64,000 nt of DNA from Trinickia caryophylli. Lineage in GTDB: Bacteria; Pseudomonadota; Gammaproteobacteria; Burkholderiales; Burkholderiaceae. The notes under the pieces are model-generated. The model was given only the letters and a program-made list of their open reading frames with translations. It ran no database searches and was not told the DNA's origin. Below are positions 28,657 to 38,205 of the stretch, piece by piece (the first letter of the stretch is position 1; every line of letters begins with the position of its first letter). The DNA lies in NCBI RefSeq assembly GCF_034424545.1, contig NZ_CP139970.1, positions 2,790,001 to 2,854,000 of the forward strand, in the 5' to 3' direction. A program made the translations under genes and the position numbers.

Positions 28657-30330
28657 TCAATTGCCGCCCTTGCGCCGCGAGGGCCCCAAGGCGAAGCCGA
28701 GCGCGAGCAGCACGAGCGAGACCGCCAGCACGGTGTTGTTGCCGCTCGCGATATAAGGCGTGCGGCCGGCCGTGCCCTGCACGTGCACGTCGAGCGCGCC
28801 TTGCGTCATCGTGGGCAGCCGCGCCGTGACGCGGCCGCGCGCGTCGATGGCCGCCGTCGCGCCGGTATTGGTGGCGGCGATCAACGGGCGGCCCGTTTCG
28901 AGCGTGCGCATGCGCGCCATCTGCAGATGCTGGTCGAGCGCGATCGTGTTGCCGAACCAGGCGAGGTTCGACACGTTCACGAGAACGCCCGCGGGCACCG
29001 GCGCAAGACGCAGCCGGCGGGCGATTTCCTCGCCGAAGATGTCCTCGTAGCAGATGTCGACATCGACAGGCTGATTGCGAACCATGAACGGTGGCTGCAC
29101 GACCTTGCCGCGGGCGAGGTCGCCGAGCGGAATGTTCATCAGCTCCACGAACCAGTGGAAACCAAGCGGCACGAATTCGCCGAAAGGCACGAGGTGGTGC
29201 TTGTCGTAGCGATAGAGCAGATCCGTTTTCGGCGTGAGGCCGAAGAGGCTGTTGGTCGGATCGGTGAGGCGGCCGTCCTGCTGCACGGTGGCGCCGAATG
29301 CACCGAGCAGCACGGCGGTGCCCGTGCTGTCGGCGAAAGTGCGCACGGCGCGGCCGAAACTTTCGGGAAACTGCTGCGGCAGGAGGGGCACGGCCGTTTC
29401 CGGGGTGACGACCAGATCGGCCGGCCGCTCGGTGATCATCTTCTGATAAAGCGCGACGGCGGCTGCGACGCCCGCCTCGTCGAATTTCATTTCCTGCTTC
29501 ACGTTTCCTTGCAGGATCCGTACGTCGAGCGGCGCGTTCGCGGGGAGCGTCCAGCTCACGTGTGCAAGCCCGAAGCCCGCGGCGACGAGGGCCAGCGCCA
29601 GCGCTGCCGGCCAGGCGGCCGCGGCGCGGTGCGAGGAGGGTGCGATGAAAAAACGATGGAGCGCCTGCACGACGAGCGCGGCCGCGAGCGCCGTCACCCA
29701 GCCCACGCCATAGACGCCCGCAACGGGCGCGAAGCCGGCAAACGGGCCGTCCACCTGCGCGTAGCCGCTTGCAAGCCATGGGAATCCGGTGAAGACGATG
29801 CCGCGCAGCCATTCGCTCAGTGCCCAAGCGCTCGCGAAGGCGAACGCGCCGTGCCACGTCGGCGAGAACGGCCGTGCGTCGCGCTCCCTGCGTCCGTTGC
29901 GCTCGTGGCCGGCGCACAGCGACCAGATCGCGGCGGCAAGGGCCGGATAGAGCGCGAGATAGAGCGAGAACAGCACGAGCGCCGCTGCGGCAAGAGGGGC
30001 TGCCATGCCGCCGTAGTCGTGCATGCTGACGTAAAGCCACCAGATGCCCGTGACGAAGTTGCCGAAGCCGAAGGCGCCGGCTGTCAGCGCCGCGCTCTTC
30101 CAGCGCTTCGTGCGTGAAAGCCACGCATAGAGAAACGCGAGCAGCGCCAGCTCGAGCCAGCCGCCATGCGGTGTCGGTGCGAACGACAGCGTGTTGGCGG
30201 CGCCGGCCGCCAGCGCGGCAACATAGTGCAGGCGGCTTTGCGTGCCGCTTGCCTGCGGTGCCGTATCGGCGCTGCCCGCTTTGCGCAAGCCTGCGCGCTG
30301 GCGCAGGCGGGGGGAGATCGGTTCTGCCAT
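28657..30330 (-). CDS. lnt: Apolipoprotein N-acyltransferase Lnt
   Basis: Inner-membrane enzyme adding the third acyl chain to lipoproteins. 557 residues: several N-terminal membrane helices, then a periplasmic nitrilase domain with the E-K-C triad in VVTPETAVPLLP, YDKHHLVPFGEF and VDICYEDIFGEE, and a last membrane helix before the C-terminus. Start ATG 30330 is preceded by GGGGGAGAT. It follows corC by 112 bp on the same strand, as in the E. coli ybeX-lnt pair. Confidence 0.95.
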   Translation of the reverse strand: MAEPISPRLRQRAGLRKAGSADTAPQASGTQSRLHYVAALAAGAANTLSFAPTPHGGWLELALLAFLYAWLSRTKRWKSAALTAGAFGFGNFVTGIWWLYVSMHDYGGMAAPLAAAALVLFSLYLALYPALAAAIWSLCAGHERNGRRERDARPFSPTWHGAFAFASAWALSEWLRGIVFTGFPWLASGYAQVDGPFAGFAPVAGVYGVGWVTALAAALVVQALHRFFIAPSSHRAAAAWPAALALALVAAGFGLAHVSWTLPANAPLDVRILQGNVKQEMKFDEAGVAAAVALYQKMITERPADLVVTPETAVPLLPQQFPESFGRAVRTFADSTGTAVLLGAFGATVQQDGRLTDPTNSLFGLTPKTDLLYRYDKHHLVPFGEFVPLGFHWFVELMNIPLGDLARGKVVQPPFMVRNQPVDVDICYEDIFGEEIARRLRLAPVPAGVLVNVSNLAWFGNTIALDQHLQMARMRTLETGRPLIAATNTGATAAIDARGRVTARLPTMTQGALDVHVQGTAGRTPYIASGNNTVLAVSLVLLALGFALGPSRRKGGN

Positions 30331-30442
30331 GAAGCGAGTGTCGTTCGTTGTCTGCAAGGCCGATGTCGATCGCGCCTCATTGCACGGCGGCGCCGTCACT
30401 GCGGTGACCGCCGTCAAGCGGGTGCCGGGGGGGCGCGGCGCG

Positions 30443-31336
30443 TCAGGTTTGCACGTGCTGCGCTTCGCGTTCGCGCTGCCCGGCGAGCGGGTCGCGCCGC
30501 ACGAGCAGCATGTGGATCTGGCGCGCGTCGGCGCGCAGGATTTCGAAGATGAGGTCGTCGATGCGTGCACGTTCGCCGCGATGCGGCACGCGACCGAAAT
30601 GATGGGTGACGAGACCGCCTATCGTGTCGACTTCGTCATCGGAGAACTGCGTGCCGAACGTTTCGTTGAACTGCGAGATCTCGGTGAGCGCGCGCACCCT
30701 GTAGCGTCCGTCCGGCGAGGCGATGATGTTGCCGCTTTCCTCGTCGAAGTCGTATTCGTCCTCGATGTCGCCGACGATTTGTTCGAGCACGTCTTCGATC
30801 GTGATGAGCCCGGCCACGCCGCCGTATTCGTCGACGACGATCGCGATGTGATTGCGGTTCACCCGAAAATCGTGCAGCAGCACGTTGAGCCGCTTGGCCT
30901 CGGGAATGAACACGGCGGGGCGGAGCATCCCGCGCACGTCGAACTCTTCCTCGGCGTAGTAGCGCAGCAGATCCTTCGCGAGCAGCACGCCGATGATGTT
31001 GTCTCGGTTGCCCTCGTAGACGGGATAACGCGAGTGCGCTTTATCGAGCACGAACGGGATGAAGCGCTCGGGACTGTCCGCGATGTTGATCGCGTCCATT
31101 TGCGCGCGCGGAATCATGATGTCCCGCGCGCAAAGATCGGAAACCTGGAAGACCCCTTCGATCATCGAGAGCGAATCGGCGTCGATGAGATTGCGTTCGT
31201 GCGCTTCTTGCAGAACATCGAGCAGTTCGGCGCGCGATTCGGGCTCCGGCGAGATGAGATCGGTCAGCCGTTCGAGCAGCGAACGCTTTTCGTGCGGTTT
31301 GTCGGTGTGTCGTCGACTGGGATAGGAGTCGTTCAT
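30443..31336 (-). CDS. corC: CorC/YbeX-family transporter-associated CBS protein
   Basis: Cytosolic protein of the CorC/HlyC family, 297 residues. The middle holds a CBS pair (around VSDLCARDIMIPRAQM and NIIGVLLAKDLL), followed by the CorC_HlyC domain with VDEYGGVAGLITIEDVLEQI and a C-terminal HHFGRVPHRGERARI. It lacks the N-terminal membrane domain of larger homologues. The family is linked to Mg2+/Co2+ efflux and, in E. coli, to ribosome-related ybeZYX functions. Usually adjacent to ybeY; here chaC and a plus-strand gene lie between. Confidence 0.92.
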   Translation of the reverse strand: MNDSYPSRRHTDKPHEKRSLLERLTDLISPEPESRAELLDVLQEAHERNLIDADSLSMIEGVFQVSDLCARDIMIPRAQMDAINIADSPERFIPFVLDKAHSRYPVYEGNRDNIIGVLLAKDLLRYYAEEEFDVRGMLRPAVFIPEAKRLNVLLHDFRVNRNHIAIVVDEYGGVAGLITIEDVLEQIVGDIEDEYDFDEESGNIIASPDGRYRVRALTEISQFNETFGTQFSDDEVDTIGGLVTHHFGRVPHRGERARIDDLIFEILRADARQIHMLLVRRDPLAGQREREAQHVQT

Positions 31337-31511
31337 GGCGAAGCGCCCTGGACAACCGGGCGCGAGGTAAACGGAGAGTTAAGGATACACCACCCTCGTG
31401 ACGCGTTCGCCACGCGGGCGTCTCCTGCTAAAGTCGTCGCCGGGTGCCGCCGGCGGACAGCCGGGCCGGCCGCGCCCCCGGTCTCTTCTACTCTCTTTGC
31501 GCGAAAGAAAT

Positions 31512-32111
31512 ATGTCGGAACAATTCGAAGTCCGCGGTCCCCACGAGGAGGCCCTCGAACATGGCGGCCATCATGCTCACGCGTCGCCCGGCGATGCCCG
31601 TGATCCGTTCGCCGGCCGCGTCGCCGTCATGACGGCGGTTCTCGCGACGGTGGGCGCCGTCTTTGCCTATCAGGGCGGCTCCACCGAGGGGCTCGCGCTC
31701 TTTTACAAGAACGAGGCGGCCATCCGCAAGACCGAAGCCGCGAATCAGTGGAGCTATTACCAGGCCAAGGGCGAGAAGCAGAACCTTGCCGAACTCGGTG
31801 CGGCACTGAGCCCGCCCGAGTCGAAAGCGAACGCGAAATTTGCCGCCGACATCGCCAAGTACGCACAGCAGAAAACCGAGATCCGCGCGCACGCCGAAGC
31901 GCTGGAGAAAACCGTGCTCGAGGCCGATACGGCCAGCGAGCGGCAATTGCACATGCACCATCGTTGGGCGCAGGCGACGACGCTGACTCAGGTCGCCATT
32001 TCGCTCGCCGCCATCACGCTGCTCACGCGGCGCCGATGGCTGCTCTGGGGCGCCGCGGCGACTGCCGGCGCAGGCGTGCTCGTCGGCATCGCGGCGGCGT
32101 GCGGTGTTTGA
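31512..32111 (+). CDS. DUF4337 domain-containing membrane protein
   Basis: 199-residue protein of unknown function. Layout: acidic/His-rich cytosolic start, one membrane helix (RVAVMTAVLATVGAVFAYQGG), a long charged helical middle with coiled-coil character (ANAKFAADIAKYAQQKTEIR), then two closely spaced C-terminal helices (TQVAISLAAITLL and LWGAAATAGAGVLVGIAAA). This matches the DUF4337 layout. ATG 31512 follows GAAAGAAA. It is transcribed against its surroundings and is divergent from corC across about 175 bp. Confidence 0.8.
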   Translation: MSEQFEVRGPHEEALEHGGHHAHASPGDARDPFAGRVAVMTAVLATVGAVFAYQGGSTEGLALFYKNEAAIRKTEAANQWSYYQAKGEKQNLAELGAALSPPESKANAKFAADIAKYAQQKTEIRAHAEALEKTVLEADTASERQLHMHHRWAQATTLTQVAISLAAITLLTRRRWLLWGAAATAGAGVLVGIAAACGV

Positions 32112-32188
32112 ACGGCGGGGCAATGGGAGCGTCGAGCCGGCCCGGGCGTTGCGGCGCGGTTGGGCCGCGCAGCGCACGTGCCGGCGTG

Positions 32189-32848
32189 TCATTCCCCGGC
32201 GCAGCGCTTGAGCAGGGATTCGAGCGCGCGATCGGGCATGCCGCTTTCGCGCAACGCCGCAACGGTGCGGCTCACGTAGTCGCGCGTCGTGCCGTAGCGT
32301 CCGCAGGCGCAGCCGAGCACCGTTCGCACGACGGCATCGGACAGCTTTCCCGTATAGGTGGGTACGTCGCGGCGCATCACGAAGGCGAGTGCCTTGACTC
32401 GCCGGCCGTCCGCGAGCGCGCATGGCAGCCAGGCGGGACGATACGAGCCCATCGGCATCTCGCGCCGCCACAATGCCTCGAGGTGCGGCATCGCCGTTTC
32501 TCCAGCGAGGCGAAACGCCATGCCCGTGCACGAGCCGCCACGATCGAGGGCGAGCACGAGCCCCGGCTGCTCGGGCGTGCCGCGGTTCACGCGCGACCAG
32601 AGGTAAAGCCCGCGATGGTAGCCGCGCACACGGGCGCGCATCGTCTCCGCGGCAGGCAGGCCAGGGTTCCAGATCAACGAGCCATAGCCGAAGAGCCATA
32701 GGTCGCCCATGCCGTCCCAATGCTCGAGCGTGCGCGCAAGCGAGGCGGCGAGTTCATCGTCGGAGAGCAACCTCGCCTCGCCGAGCGAGGGCGGATAAGT
32801 GTCGTCTCCGCAAGGCGCAGGCGAGGGGATCGGGCGGGGGGCGGACAT
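32189..32848 (-). CDS. chaC: Glutathione-specific gamma-glutamylcyclotransferase (ChaC)
   Basis: Cleaves glutathione to 5-oxoproline and Cys-Gly in the cytosol. About 219 residues with the substrate-binding signature WLFGYGSLIWNPG, YHRGLYLWSRVNRGTPEQPG and a C-terminal VRTVLGCACGRYGTTRDYV. ATG 32848 (MSAPRP) is chosen; a GTG at 32869 would add seven residues and nearly touch the ybeY stop. It lies 24 bp after ybeY and is probably co-transcribed with the miaB-phoH-ybeY group. Confidence 0.9.
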   Translation of the reverse strand: MSAPRPIPSPAPCGDDTYPPSLGEARLLSDDELAASLARTLEHWDGMGDLWLFGYGSLIWNPGLPAAETMRARVRGYHRGLYLWSRVNRGTPEQPGLVLALDRGGSCTGMAFRLAGETAMPHLEALWRREMPMGSYRPAWLPCALADGRRVKALAFVMRRDVPTYTGKLSDAVVRTVLGCACGRYGTTRDYVSRTVAALRESGMPDRALESLLKRCAGE

Positions 32849-32872
32849 CGCGGCTCGCACCGGAGGCACGAT

Positions 32873-33346
32873 TCAGCGCCCGTGCTCGCGGTACGGGTCC
32901 GCGTAGCCGAGGCCGCCGAGAATCTCCGCTTCGAGCGCTTCCATTTCGCGCGCCTCGTCGTCGGCTTCGTGATCGTAGCCCTGCGCGTGCAGCGTGCCGT
33001 GCACGATCATGTGCGCGTAGTGGGCCTCGAGCGGTTTGCCTTGCTCGGCGGCTTCCTGTTCGATGACGGGGCAGCAGACGACGATGTCGCCCGCGACCGG
33101 GTCGTCGTCCGTTTCCGCGTAGGCGAACGTCAGCACGTTCGTGGCGTAGTCCTTGCCGCGATAGCCGCGATTGAGCTGGCGGCCTTCGTCGGCATCCACG
33201 AAACGCAGCGTCAGCGCGCCGTCGGCGAAAAGCGCCGCCTTCACCCAGCTCGTCACGCGCGCGCGCGTCAGCAGCGCCTTGTGCTCGGGGTAGGCTTTCG
33301 CGGCGGGAAACTGCAGCGTGAGCGAGAGTCGGGGGGAGCGCTTCAT
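32873..33346 (-). CDS. ybeY: Endoribonuclease / rRNA maturation factor YbeY
   Basis: Zinc-dependent RNase required for 16S rRNA 3' end maturation and ribosome quality control. 157 residues with the metal motif [20 protein letters not shown] (three His) and NYRG-like [18 protein letters not shown] 33346 (MKRSPRLSL) chosen; the open frame extends to 33412 but that part has no family similarity. Follows phoH by 84 bp. Confidence 0.94.
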   Translation of the reverse strand: MKRSPRLSLTLQFPAAKAYPEHKALLTRARVTSWVKAALFADGALTLRFVDADEGRQLNRGYRGKDYATNVLTFAYAETDDDPVAGDIVVCCPVIEQEAAEQGKPLEAHYAHMIVHGTLHAQGYDHEADDEAREMEALEAEILGGLGYADPYREHGR

Positions 33347-33430
33347 CGGCGGTTCACCGGGCGGCAGGATGCACGCGGTGCGGCGGCGCACTGGCGATGG
33401 CCGCCCGCGCACCGGCCCGGTGCGCTGAAT

Positions 33431-34504
33431 TCAACGCAGGTCCGACGCGGCGCCATCGTCTTTCTTCGCATGCTTGTCGTAAGCCTCGACGATCCGCGCG
33501 ACGAGCGGGTGACGCACGACGTCGGCGCTCGTAAAGCGCGTGAGCGCTATGCCGCGCACGTTGGCGAGCACTTGCTGCGCCTCGATGAGGCCGCTCTTTG
33601 CCCCGCGCGGCAGATCGACTTGCGTCGTGTCGCCAGTCACGACCGCCTTCGAGCCGAAGCCGATGCGGGTGAGAAACATCTTCATCTGCTCGGGCGTGGT
33701 GTTCTGCGCCTCGTCGAGGATGATGAACGCGTGGTTGAGCGTACGCCCGCGCATGTACGCGAGCGGCGCGATTTCGATCATCTGCCGCTCGAACATTTTC
33801 GCCGTCTTGTCGAACCCGAGCAGGTCGTAGAGCGCGTCGTAAAGCGGCCGCAGATAAGGGTCCACCTTTTGCGCCAGATCGCCCGGCAAGAAGCCGAGCC
33901 GCTCGCCGGCCTCGACGGCCGGACGCGTCAGCACGATGCGTTTCACCTGGTCGCGCTCGAGCGCATCCACGGCGCAGGCCACGGCGAGGTAGGTCTTGCC
34001 GGTGCCCGCCGGCCCGACGCCGAAGGTGACGTCGTGCGAGACGATCTGCTTGAGATACTCGCGCTGCGCCGGCGTGCGTCCGCGCAGATCGGCCCGGCGC
34101 GTATAGAGCTTCGGGCCGAGTTCTTCGATGTTTTCGTCGTCGAACCGGGCCGGCTCGTCGAACGGATGGTCCGGATCGTAGCGGACTTCCGTTTCGAGCG
34201 GCTCGCCGTCCCCGGCCGGGGATGCGCGATTGCCCGGGTGGCGGGCCTCGACGAGCGCGAGCTGGATGTCGTCCACCGACAGCGGCTCGCGGGCGCGGTT
34301 GTAGAACGTTTCGAGCGCGCCGAGCGCGAGCTTCGCGCCGCGCCCGCGGATCGAGATCCGATGCCCGCGCCGCTGCAGCGTTACGTCGAGCGCCTGCTCG
34401 ATCTGGCGCAGATTTTCGTCGAGCGGGCCGCAGAGATTGGCGAGCCGGGCGTTGTCCTCGCGCGGCGCGGTGAATTCGAGAGGTTGGGCGGTCTTCGAGG
34501 CCAA
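33431..34504 (-). CDS. ybeZ: PhoH-family ATPase (YbeZ)
   Basis: PhoH-like P-loop ATPase, partner of YbeY in RNA metabolism. 357 residues: an N-terminal KH-like part ([11 protein letters not shown]), Walker [15 protein letters not shown], Walker [21 protein letters not shown] and [12 protein letters not shown]. The start is a TTG at 34504 preceded by CAGGA; no in-frame ATG is available near the N-terminus. It follows miaB by 24 bp. Confidence 0.93.
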   Translation of the reverse strand: MASKTAQPLEFTAPREDNARLANLCGPLDENLRQIEQALDVTLQRRGHRISIRGRGAKLALGALETFYNRAREPLSVDDIQLALVEARHPGNRASPAGDGEPLETEVRYDPDHPFDEPARFDDENIEELGPKLYTRRADLRGRTPAQREYLKQIVSHDVTFGVGPAGTGKTYLAVACAVDALERDQVKRIVLTRPAVEAGERLGFLPGDLAQKVDPYLRPLYDALYDLLGFDKTAKMFERQMIEIAPLAYMRGRTLNHAFIILDEAQNTTPEQMKMFLTRIGFGSKAVVTGDTTQVDLPRGAKSGLIEAQQVLANVRGIALTRFTSADVVRHPLVARIVEAYDKHAKKDDGAASDLR

Positions 34505-34528
34505 AGCGATCCTGATTCTGAACGAAGC

Positions 34529-35896
34529 TCAGTGCGTTGCCGTATCGGCGTCGGCAAGCACGAGCTCGCCGCGCAGCGAATGCGGATACGCGTGATTGAT
34601 GCGCACGTCGATCATCTGGCCGATGAGCCGCGCATGCGCCGCCACCGGCGCAGGGAAGTTCACGACGCGGTTGTTCGCCGTGCGTCCGGCGAGCTCCGTC
34701 GCATCCTTGCGCGACGGGCCTTCGACGAGAATGCGCTCGACCCCGCCCACCATCGATTCGCTGATGCGCACGACGTTGGCGTCGATCGTCGACTGCAACT
34801 GCTGCAGCCGCTCGAGTTTCACTTCGCGCGGCGTATCGTCGTGCAGGTTCGCCGCCGGGGTGCCGGGGCGGGGGCTGTAGATGAACGAGAAGCTGTTGTC
34901 GAAGTCCATCTCCTCGACGAGCGCCATCGTCTTGGCGAAATCGGCATCGGTTTCGCCGGGGAACCCGACGATGATGTCGGTCGACAGCGACAGGTCAGGC
35001 CGGACCGCGCGCAGGCGCCGGATCACCGACTTGTATTCGAGCACCGTGTAGCCGCGCTTCATCGCCATGAGGATGCGATCCGAGCCGTGCTGCACCGGCA
35101 GGTGCAGGTGCGAGACGAGCTTGTCGACTTTCGCGTAGGCATCGATGAGCCGCTGCGTGAATTCCTTCGGATGCGACGTGGTGTAGCGGATGCGCTCGAT
35201 GCCGGGAATGTCGGCGACATATTCGATCAGCGTCGCGAAATCGGCGATCTCGCTCGATCCGGGCGTGAGCGGGCCGCGGTAGGCATTCACGTTCTGGCCG
35301 AGCAGCGTGACTTCGCGCACGCCCTGATCGGCGAGCCCCGCGACCTCGGTGAGGACGTCGTCGAGCGGGCGCGAGACTTCCTCGCCGCGCGTGTAGGGCA
35401 CCACGCAATAGCTGCAGTACTTGCTGCAGCCTTCCATGATCGAGACGAACGCGCTCGGGCCTTCCACGCGTGCCGGCGGCAGGTGATCGAACTTTTCGAT
35501 TTCGGGAAACGAGATGTCGACCTGGGCACGGCCGCTCGCGCGGCGTGCATCGATCATCTGCGGCAGGCGGTGCAGGGTCTGCGGGCCGAATACGAGGTCG
35601 ACGTAGGGCGCCCGCGCGACGATCGCGGCGCCTTCCTGGCTTGCCACGCAGCCGCCTACGCCGATCAGCAGATCGGGCCGGGCCTCTTTGAGCTCGCGCA
35701 CACGGCCGAGATCGGAGAAAACCTTCTCCTGCGCCTTCTCGCGCACGGAGCAGGTGTTGAACAGAATGACGTCCGCGTCTTCGGGCGTATCCGTCTTGAC
35801 GAGACCTTCAGCCTGCCCGAGCACGTCGACCATTTTGTCGGAGTCGTACTCGTTCATCTGGCAGCCGAAGGTCTTTACATACACTTTCTTGGTCAT
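34529..35896 (-). CDS. miaB: tRNA-2-methylthio-N6-isopentenyladenosine synthase MiaB
   Basis: Radical-SAM methylthiotransferase modifying A37 of tRNAs that read UNN codons. 455 residues. The N-terminal UPF0004 cluster Cys are in [22 protein letters not shown] and [11 protein letters not shown]. The radical-SAM CxxxCxxC is in [12 protein letters not shown]. The C-terminal TRAM domain is around [14 protein letters not shown] 35896 is the family start; the 30 extra codons upstream are leader. First gene of miaB-phoH-ybeY-chaC. Confidence 0.95.
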   Translation of the reverse strand: MTKKVYVKTFGCQMNEYDSDKMVDVLGQAEGLVKTDTPEDADVILFNTCSVREKAQEKVFSDLGRVRELKEARPDLLIGVGGCVASQEGAAIVARAPYVDLVFGPQTLHRLPQMIDARRASGRAQVDISFPEIEKFDHLPPARVEGPSAFVSIMEGCSKYCSYCVVPYTRGEEVSRPLDDVLTEVAGLADQGVREVTLLGQNVNAYRGPLTPGSSEIADFATLIEYVADIPGIERIRYTTSHPKEFTQRLIDAYAKVDKLVSHLHLPVQHGSDRILMAMKRGYTVLEYKSVIRRLRAVRPDLSLSTDIIVGFPGETDADFAKTMALVEEMDFDNSFSFIYSPRPGTPAANLHDDTPREVKLERLQQLQSTIDANVVRISESMVGGVERILVEGPSRKDATELAGRTANNRVVNFPAPVAAHARLIGQMIDVRINHAYPHSLRGELVLADADTATH

Positions 35897-36152
35897 GAAG
35901 CTCGCCGTTCGCAGTGGTTGACCTGGGGGCGGTAAATCGGGGGAGCATGCGTGCGCCACGCGTCTTGTCGTATTGCGGCGGCGCAAAGGCCAGCCGGGGC
36001 ATGCGGTTCAGCCCGTCATTATAGCCTTTCGGGGCGGCCCGGCCGGCGCCCGGCGCCTGGTCGGTCAAAACCCTCGCACCCGAGTGGGTGGCCGGCGCCG
36101 CGCGCGCAGCTGTTGTATCCTCTTTCCCGCCGGTTCGCCGGCACACGATGCG

Positions 36153-36312
36153 TCTTCAGGGCGGGGCGAAATTCCCCACCGGCGGTAAGCCGGCTTTGTG
36201 CCGGCGAGCCCGCGAGCGCCCGTGTCGCGGCCTTCAGTCGGGCTGCGGCGCGGGGTCAGCAGATCTGGTGCGATGCCAGGGCCGACGGTCATAGTCCGGA
36301 TGGAAGAAGATG
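36153..36312 (+). ncRNA. FMN riboswitch (RFN element) upstream of ribB
   Basis: The stretch begins with the conserved TCTTCAGGGCGGGGCGAAAT followed by TCCCCACCGGCGGT, has a variable hairpin arm (GCCGGCTTTGTGCCGGC), and ends GGTCATAGTCCGGATGGAAGA. These are the hallmark ends of the RFN aptamer. It lies about 125 bp before ribB, so flavin mononucleotide probably represses ribB by termination or by hiding its ribosome site. No obvious expression-platform terminator with a T-run is seen between 36312 and 36430. Confidence 0.94.
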
Positions 36313-36437
36313 CAAGAGTCAGTCACCGCTCGCCGTTTTGGCGCCGTGCGGCCCTGTGCCGCGCGCGTTCGGCAGCGCGTGTCCTTTTGCGTGCCCTGAA
36401 ACGTTTTTCGCCCATTTCATCGCGAGGAGCGTTTCAT

Positions 36438-37133
36438 ATGTCAGTCCCTTTCCGCTCGGCAGTCGCCGAATTTTCCCTGCTTGCCGCCGCCGCCGTGCCG
36501 CCGCGCATTGCCGCGGCGCTGGACGCCATGCGTGCCGGCCGCGCGGTCATCGTGCTCGACGATGACGACCGCGAGGACGAGGCCGACCTGATCGTCGCAG
36601 CCGATCGCATGAGCGTCGAGACGATGGCGCTCATGATCCGCGAGTGCAGCGGCATCGTCTGCCTGTGTCTGCCTGACGAGACCGTGCGCGCACTCGATCT
36701 CGCGCCGATGGTCGCGAGCAACGAAAGCCGTTACGGTACTGCGTTCACCGTGTCGATCGAGGCGCGCCACGGCGTGAGCACGGGCGTATCGGCGGCCGAC
36801 CGTCTGACGACGATTCGTGCCGCCGTCGCGGATGGTGCTCAGCCGGCCGACATCGTGCGGCCAGGGCACGTGTTTCCGCTGCGTGCCCAACCGGGCGGCG
36901 TGCTCGCGAGGCGCGGTCACACGGAGGGGGCCGTCGATCTGGCCGCGCTCGCGGGCCTGAAGCCAGCCGGCGTGCTGTGCGAACTGATGAACGCCGATGG
37001 CACGATGATGCGCGGCGCGGACGTCGAGCGCTTCGCCCAGGCGCACGGGATGCCGATACTCACGATCGCCGAACTGGTGGCGTTTCGCCGCTCGTTGGCC
37101 GAGTTGGACGAGCGTTGCGCCATGGAAGCCTGA
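36438..37133 (+). CDS. ribB: 3,4-dihydroxy-2-butanone 4-phosphate synthase RibB
   Basis: Makes the four-carbon riboflavin precursor from ribulose 5-phosphate. 231 residues, single-domain, without the GTP cyclohydrolase II half of RibBA. The acidic metal-binding loop is [15 protein letters not shown], followed by [12 protein letters not shown] and the conserved [16 protein letters not shown] 36438 follows GAGGAG. It is controlled by the FMN riboswitch at 36153. The 162 bp to the converging HAD gene show no clear feature. Confidence 0.95.
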   Translation: MSVPFRSAVAEFSLLAAAAVPPRIAAALDAMRAGRAVIVLDDDDREDEADLIVAADRMSVETMALMIRECSGIVCLCLPDETVRALDLAPMVASNESRYGTAFTVSIEARHGVSTGVSAADRLTTIRAAVADGAQPADIVRPGHVFPLRAQPGGVLARRGHTEGAVDLAALAGLKPAGVLCELMNADGTMMRGADVERFAQAHGMPILTIAELVAFRRSLAELDERCAMEA

Positions 37134-37295
37134 GACCCGGGCTCGAGGCCGCCAGAGCCTGCGAGACCTCGAGCGCGGTGCCGCGGCGGGCCTGAAGGTC
37201 TGGCCCGGGTTCCGCGCGGAGCCTGACCGAGGGCCGCGCGCGGCTTGCGGGAGCCGTGCTGCGAACGTGCTCGCAGCCGTCGGGCAGGCGCGCGG

Positions 37296-37988
37296 CTAGC
37301 GCGCGTGCGGCAACGATTCGAATGTGCCGTGTGCGCCGCCGGCCAGGAGCGCCGGCACCTGATCCATCCGTTCCACGATGACGCTCACGCCGAGCCGGCG
37401 CAGCGCCTGGGCGTAGCCGCCGGGCTGGTGGCTCGAGCCGACGAACGCGATCGTTCGCATGCCGGCCGCGCGTGCGGCGTCGAGCCCGGCGAGGTTGTCG
37501 GCCACGGCCACGCAGCGTGCCGGCTCGACGCCGAGCGCACGCGCAGCGTGCTGGTAGATGTCCGGGTGCGGCTTCGCCCTGGCCACCATGTCGGCGCCGA
37601 AGAGGCGCCCGCCGACGTGTCCGGCGAGCCCGACGCGGGCCACGGCGATCGCCAACTGGGCAACGCGCTGATTCGACACAATGGCAGCGGGCAGCGTGAT
37701 GCGCGAAAGCGCCTCGCGTATCTCGGCGACGGGCGCGCACGAGCGCGCGAGTGCCTGCTCGACCGTGCGGGCGAGCTGGGCATCGAAGTCGGGCGGCAGG
37801 ACGATGCCGAGGCGGTGCGCGATCTCGTCGGGAGGCGGAGGCGAGAGCGGGCCGAAGACGGCTTGCTCGATCGGTTCGGGGTCGATTTCAGGAAACGCAG
37901 CCGATAGAAGATCGGCGAGCGCACGATGCGCAACGGCATCGCTGACGACGAGCGCGCCGTCGCAATCGCAGAGAAGTTGTTCGAACAT
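37296..37988 (-). CDS. HAD-family phosphatase
   Basis: 230-residue haloacid-dehalogenase-like hydrolase with a helical cap (subfamily IA). Motif I is LLCDCDGALVVSD with the nucleophile and acid Asp at residues 8 and 10, motif II is AAIVSNQ, motif III includes AKPHPDIYQHAAR, and motif IV is VAVADNLAGLDAARAAGM. The layout resembles beta-phosphoglucomutase/phosphoglycolate phosphatase-type enzymes. Substrate unknown. It stands downstream of the glpF end; a role in sugar or glycerol phosphate clearance is only a guess. Confidence 0.85.
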   Translation of the reverse strand: MFEQLLCDCDGALVVSDAVAHRALADLLSAAFPEIDPEPIEQAVFGPLSPPPPDEIAHRLGIVLPPDFDAQLARTVEQALARSCAPVAEIREALSRITLPAAIVSNQRVAQLAIAVARVGLAGHVGGRLFGADMVARAKPHPDIYQHAARALGVEPARCVAVADNLAGLDAARAAGMRTIAFVGSSHQPGGYAQALRRLGVSVIVERMDQVPALLAGGAHGTFESLPHAR

Positions 37989-38046
37989 GAAGAAGGGGGC
38001 ACGCCTGGAGGCGGCCTACCCCGCGGCATGCATTGTTGTCGATTGA

Positions 38047-38073
38047 GCCCCCAATGATACGTAGATTGGGGGC
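38047..38073 (-). terminator. Hairpin downstream of glpF
   Basis: Perfect 9-bp stem, GCCCCCAAT pairing with ATTGGGGGC, with a 9-nt loop, about 130 bp past the glpF stop and before the HAD gene. There is no T-run on either side, so it may be a 3'-end stabiliser or weak terminator of the glp operon rather than a classical terminator. The remainder of 37989-38205 shows nothing else. Confidence 0.45.
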
Positions 38074-38205
38074 GTGCCGCTTCCCTTCTTCGATGCTTGC
38101 AATCAGCTTTCGGTCAGGCGTTCGAACCGGTTTTCGAGATCATGGGCTGCGGCGGGGCTGCGCCGCGAACGCCGGCCGCGGTGGCCGGCCCCTCGAGTCA
38201 AATGT

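Noticed and set aside
32720..35935. 1071-residue plus-strand open frame
   Set aside because: It lies antisense to chaC, ybeY, phoH and miaB, all firmly recognised. Composition is Arg/Val/His-rich without domains, as expected for a shadow frame in very GC-rich DNA.
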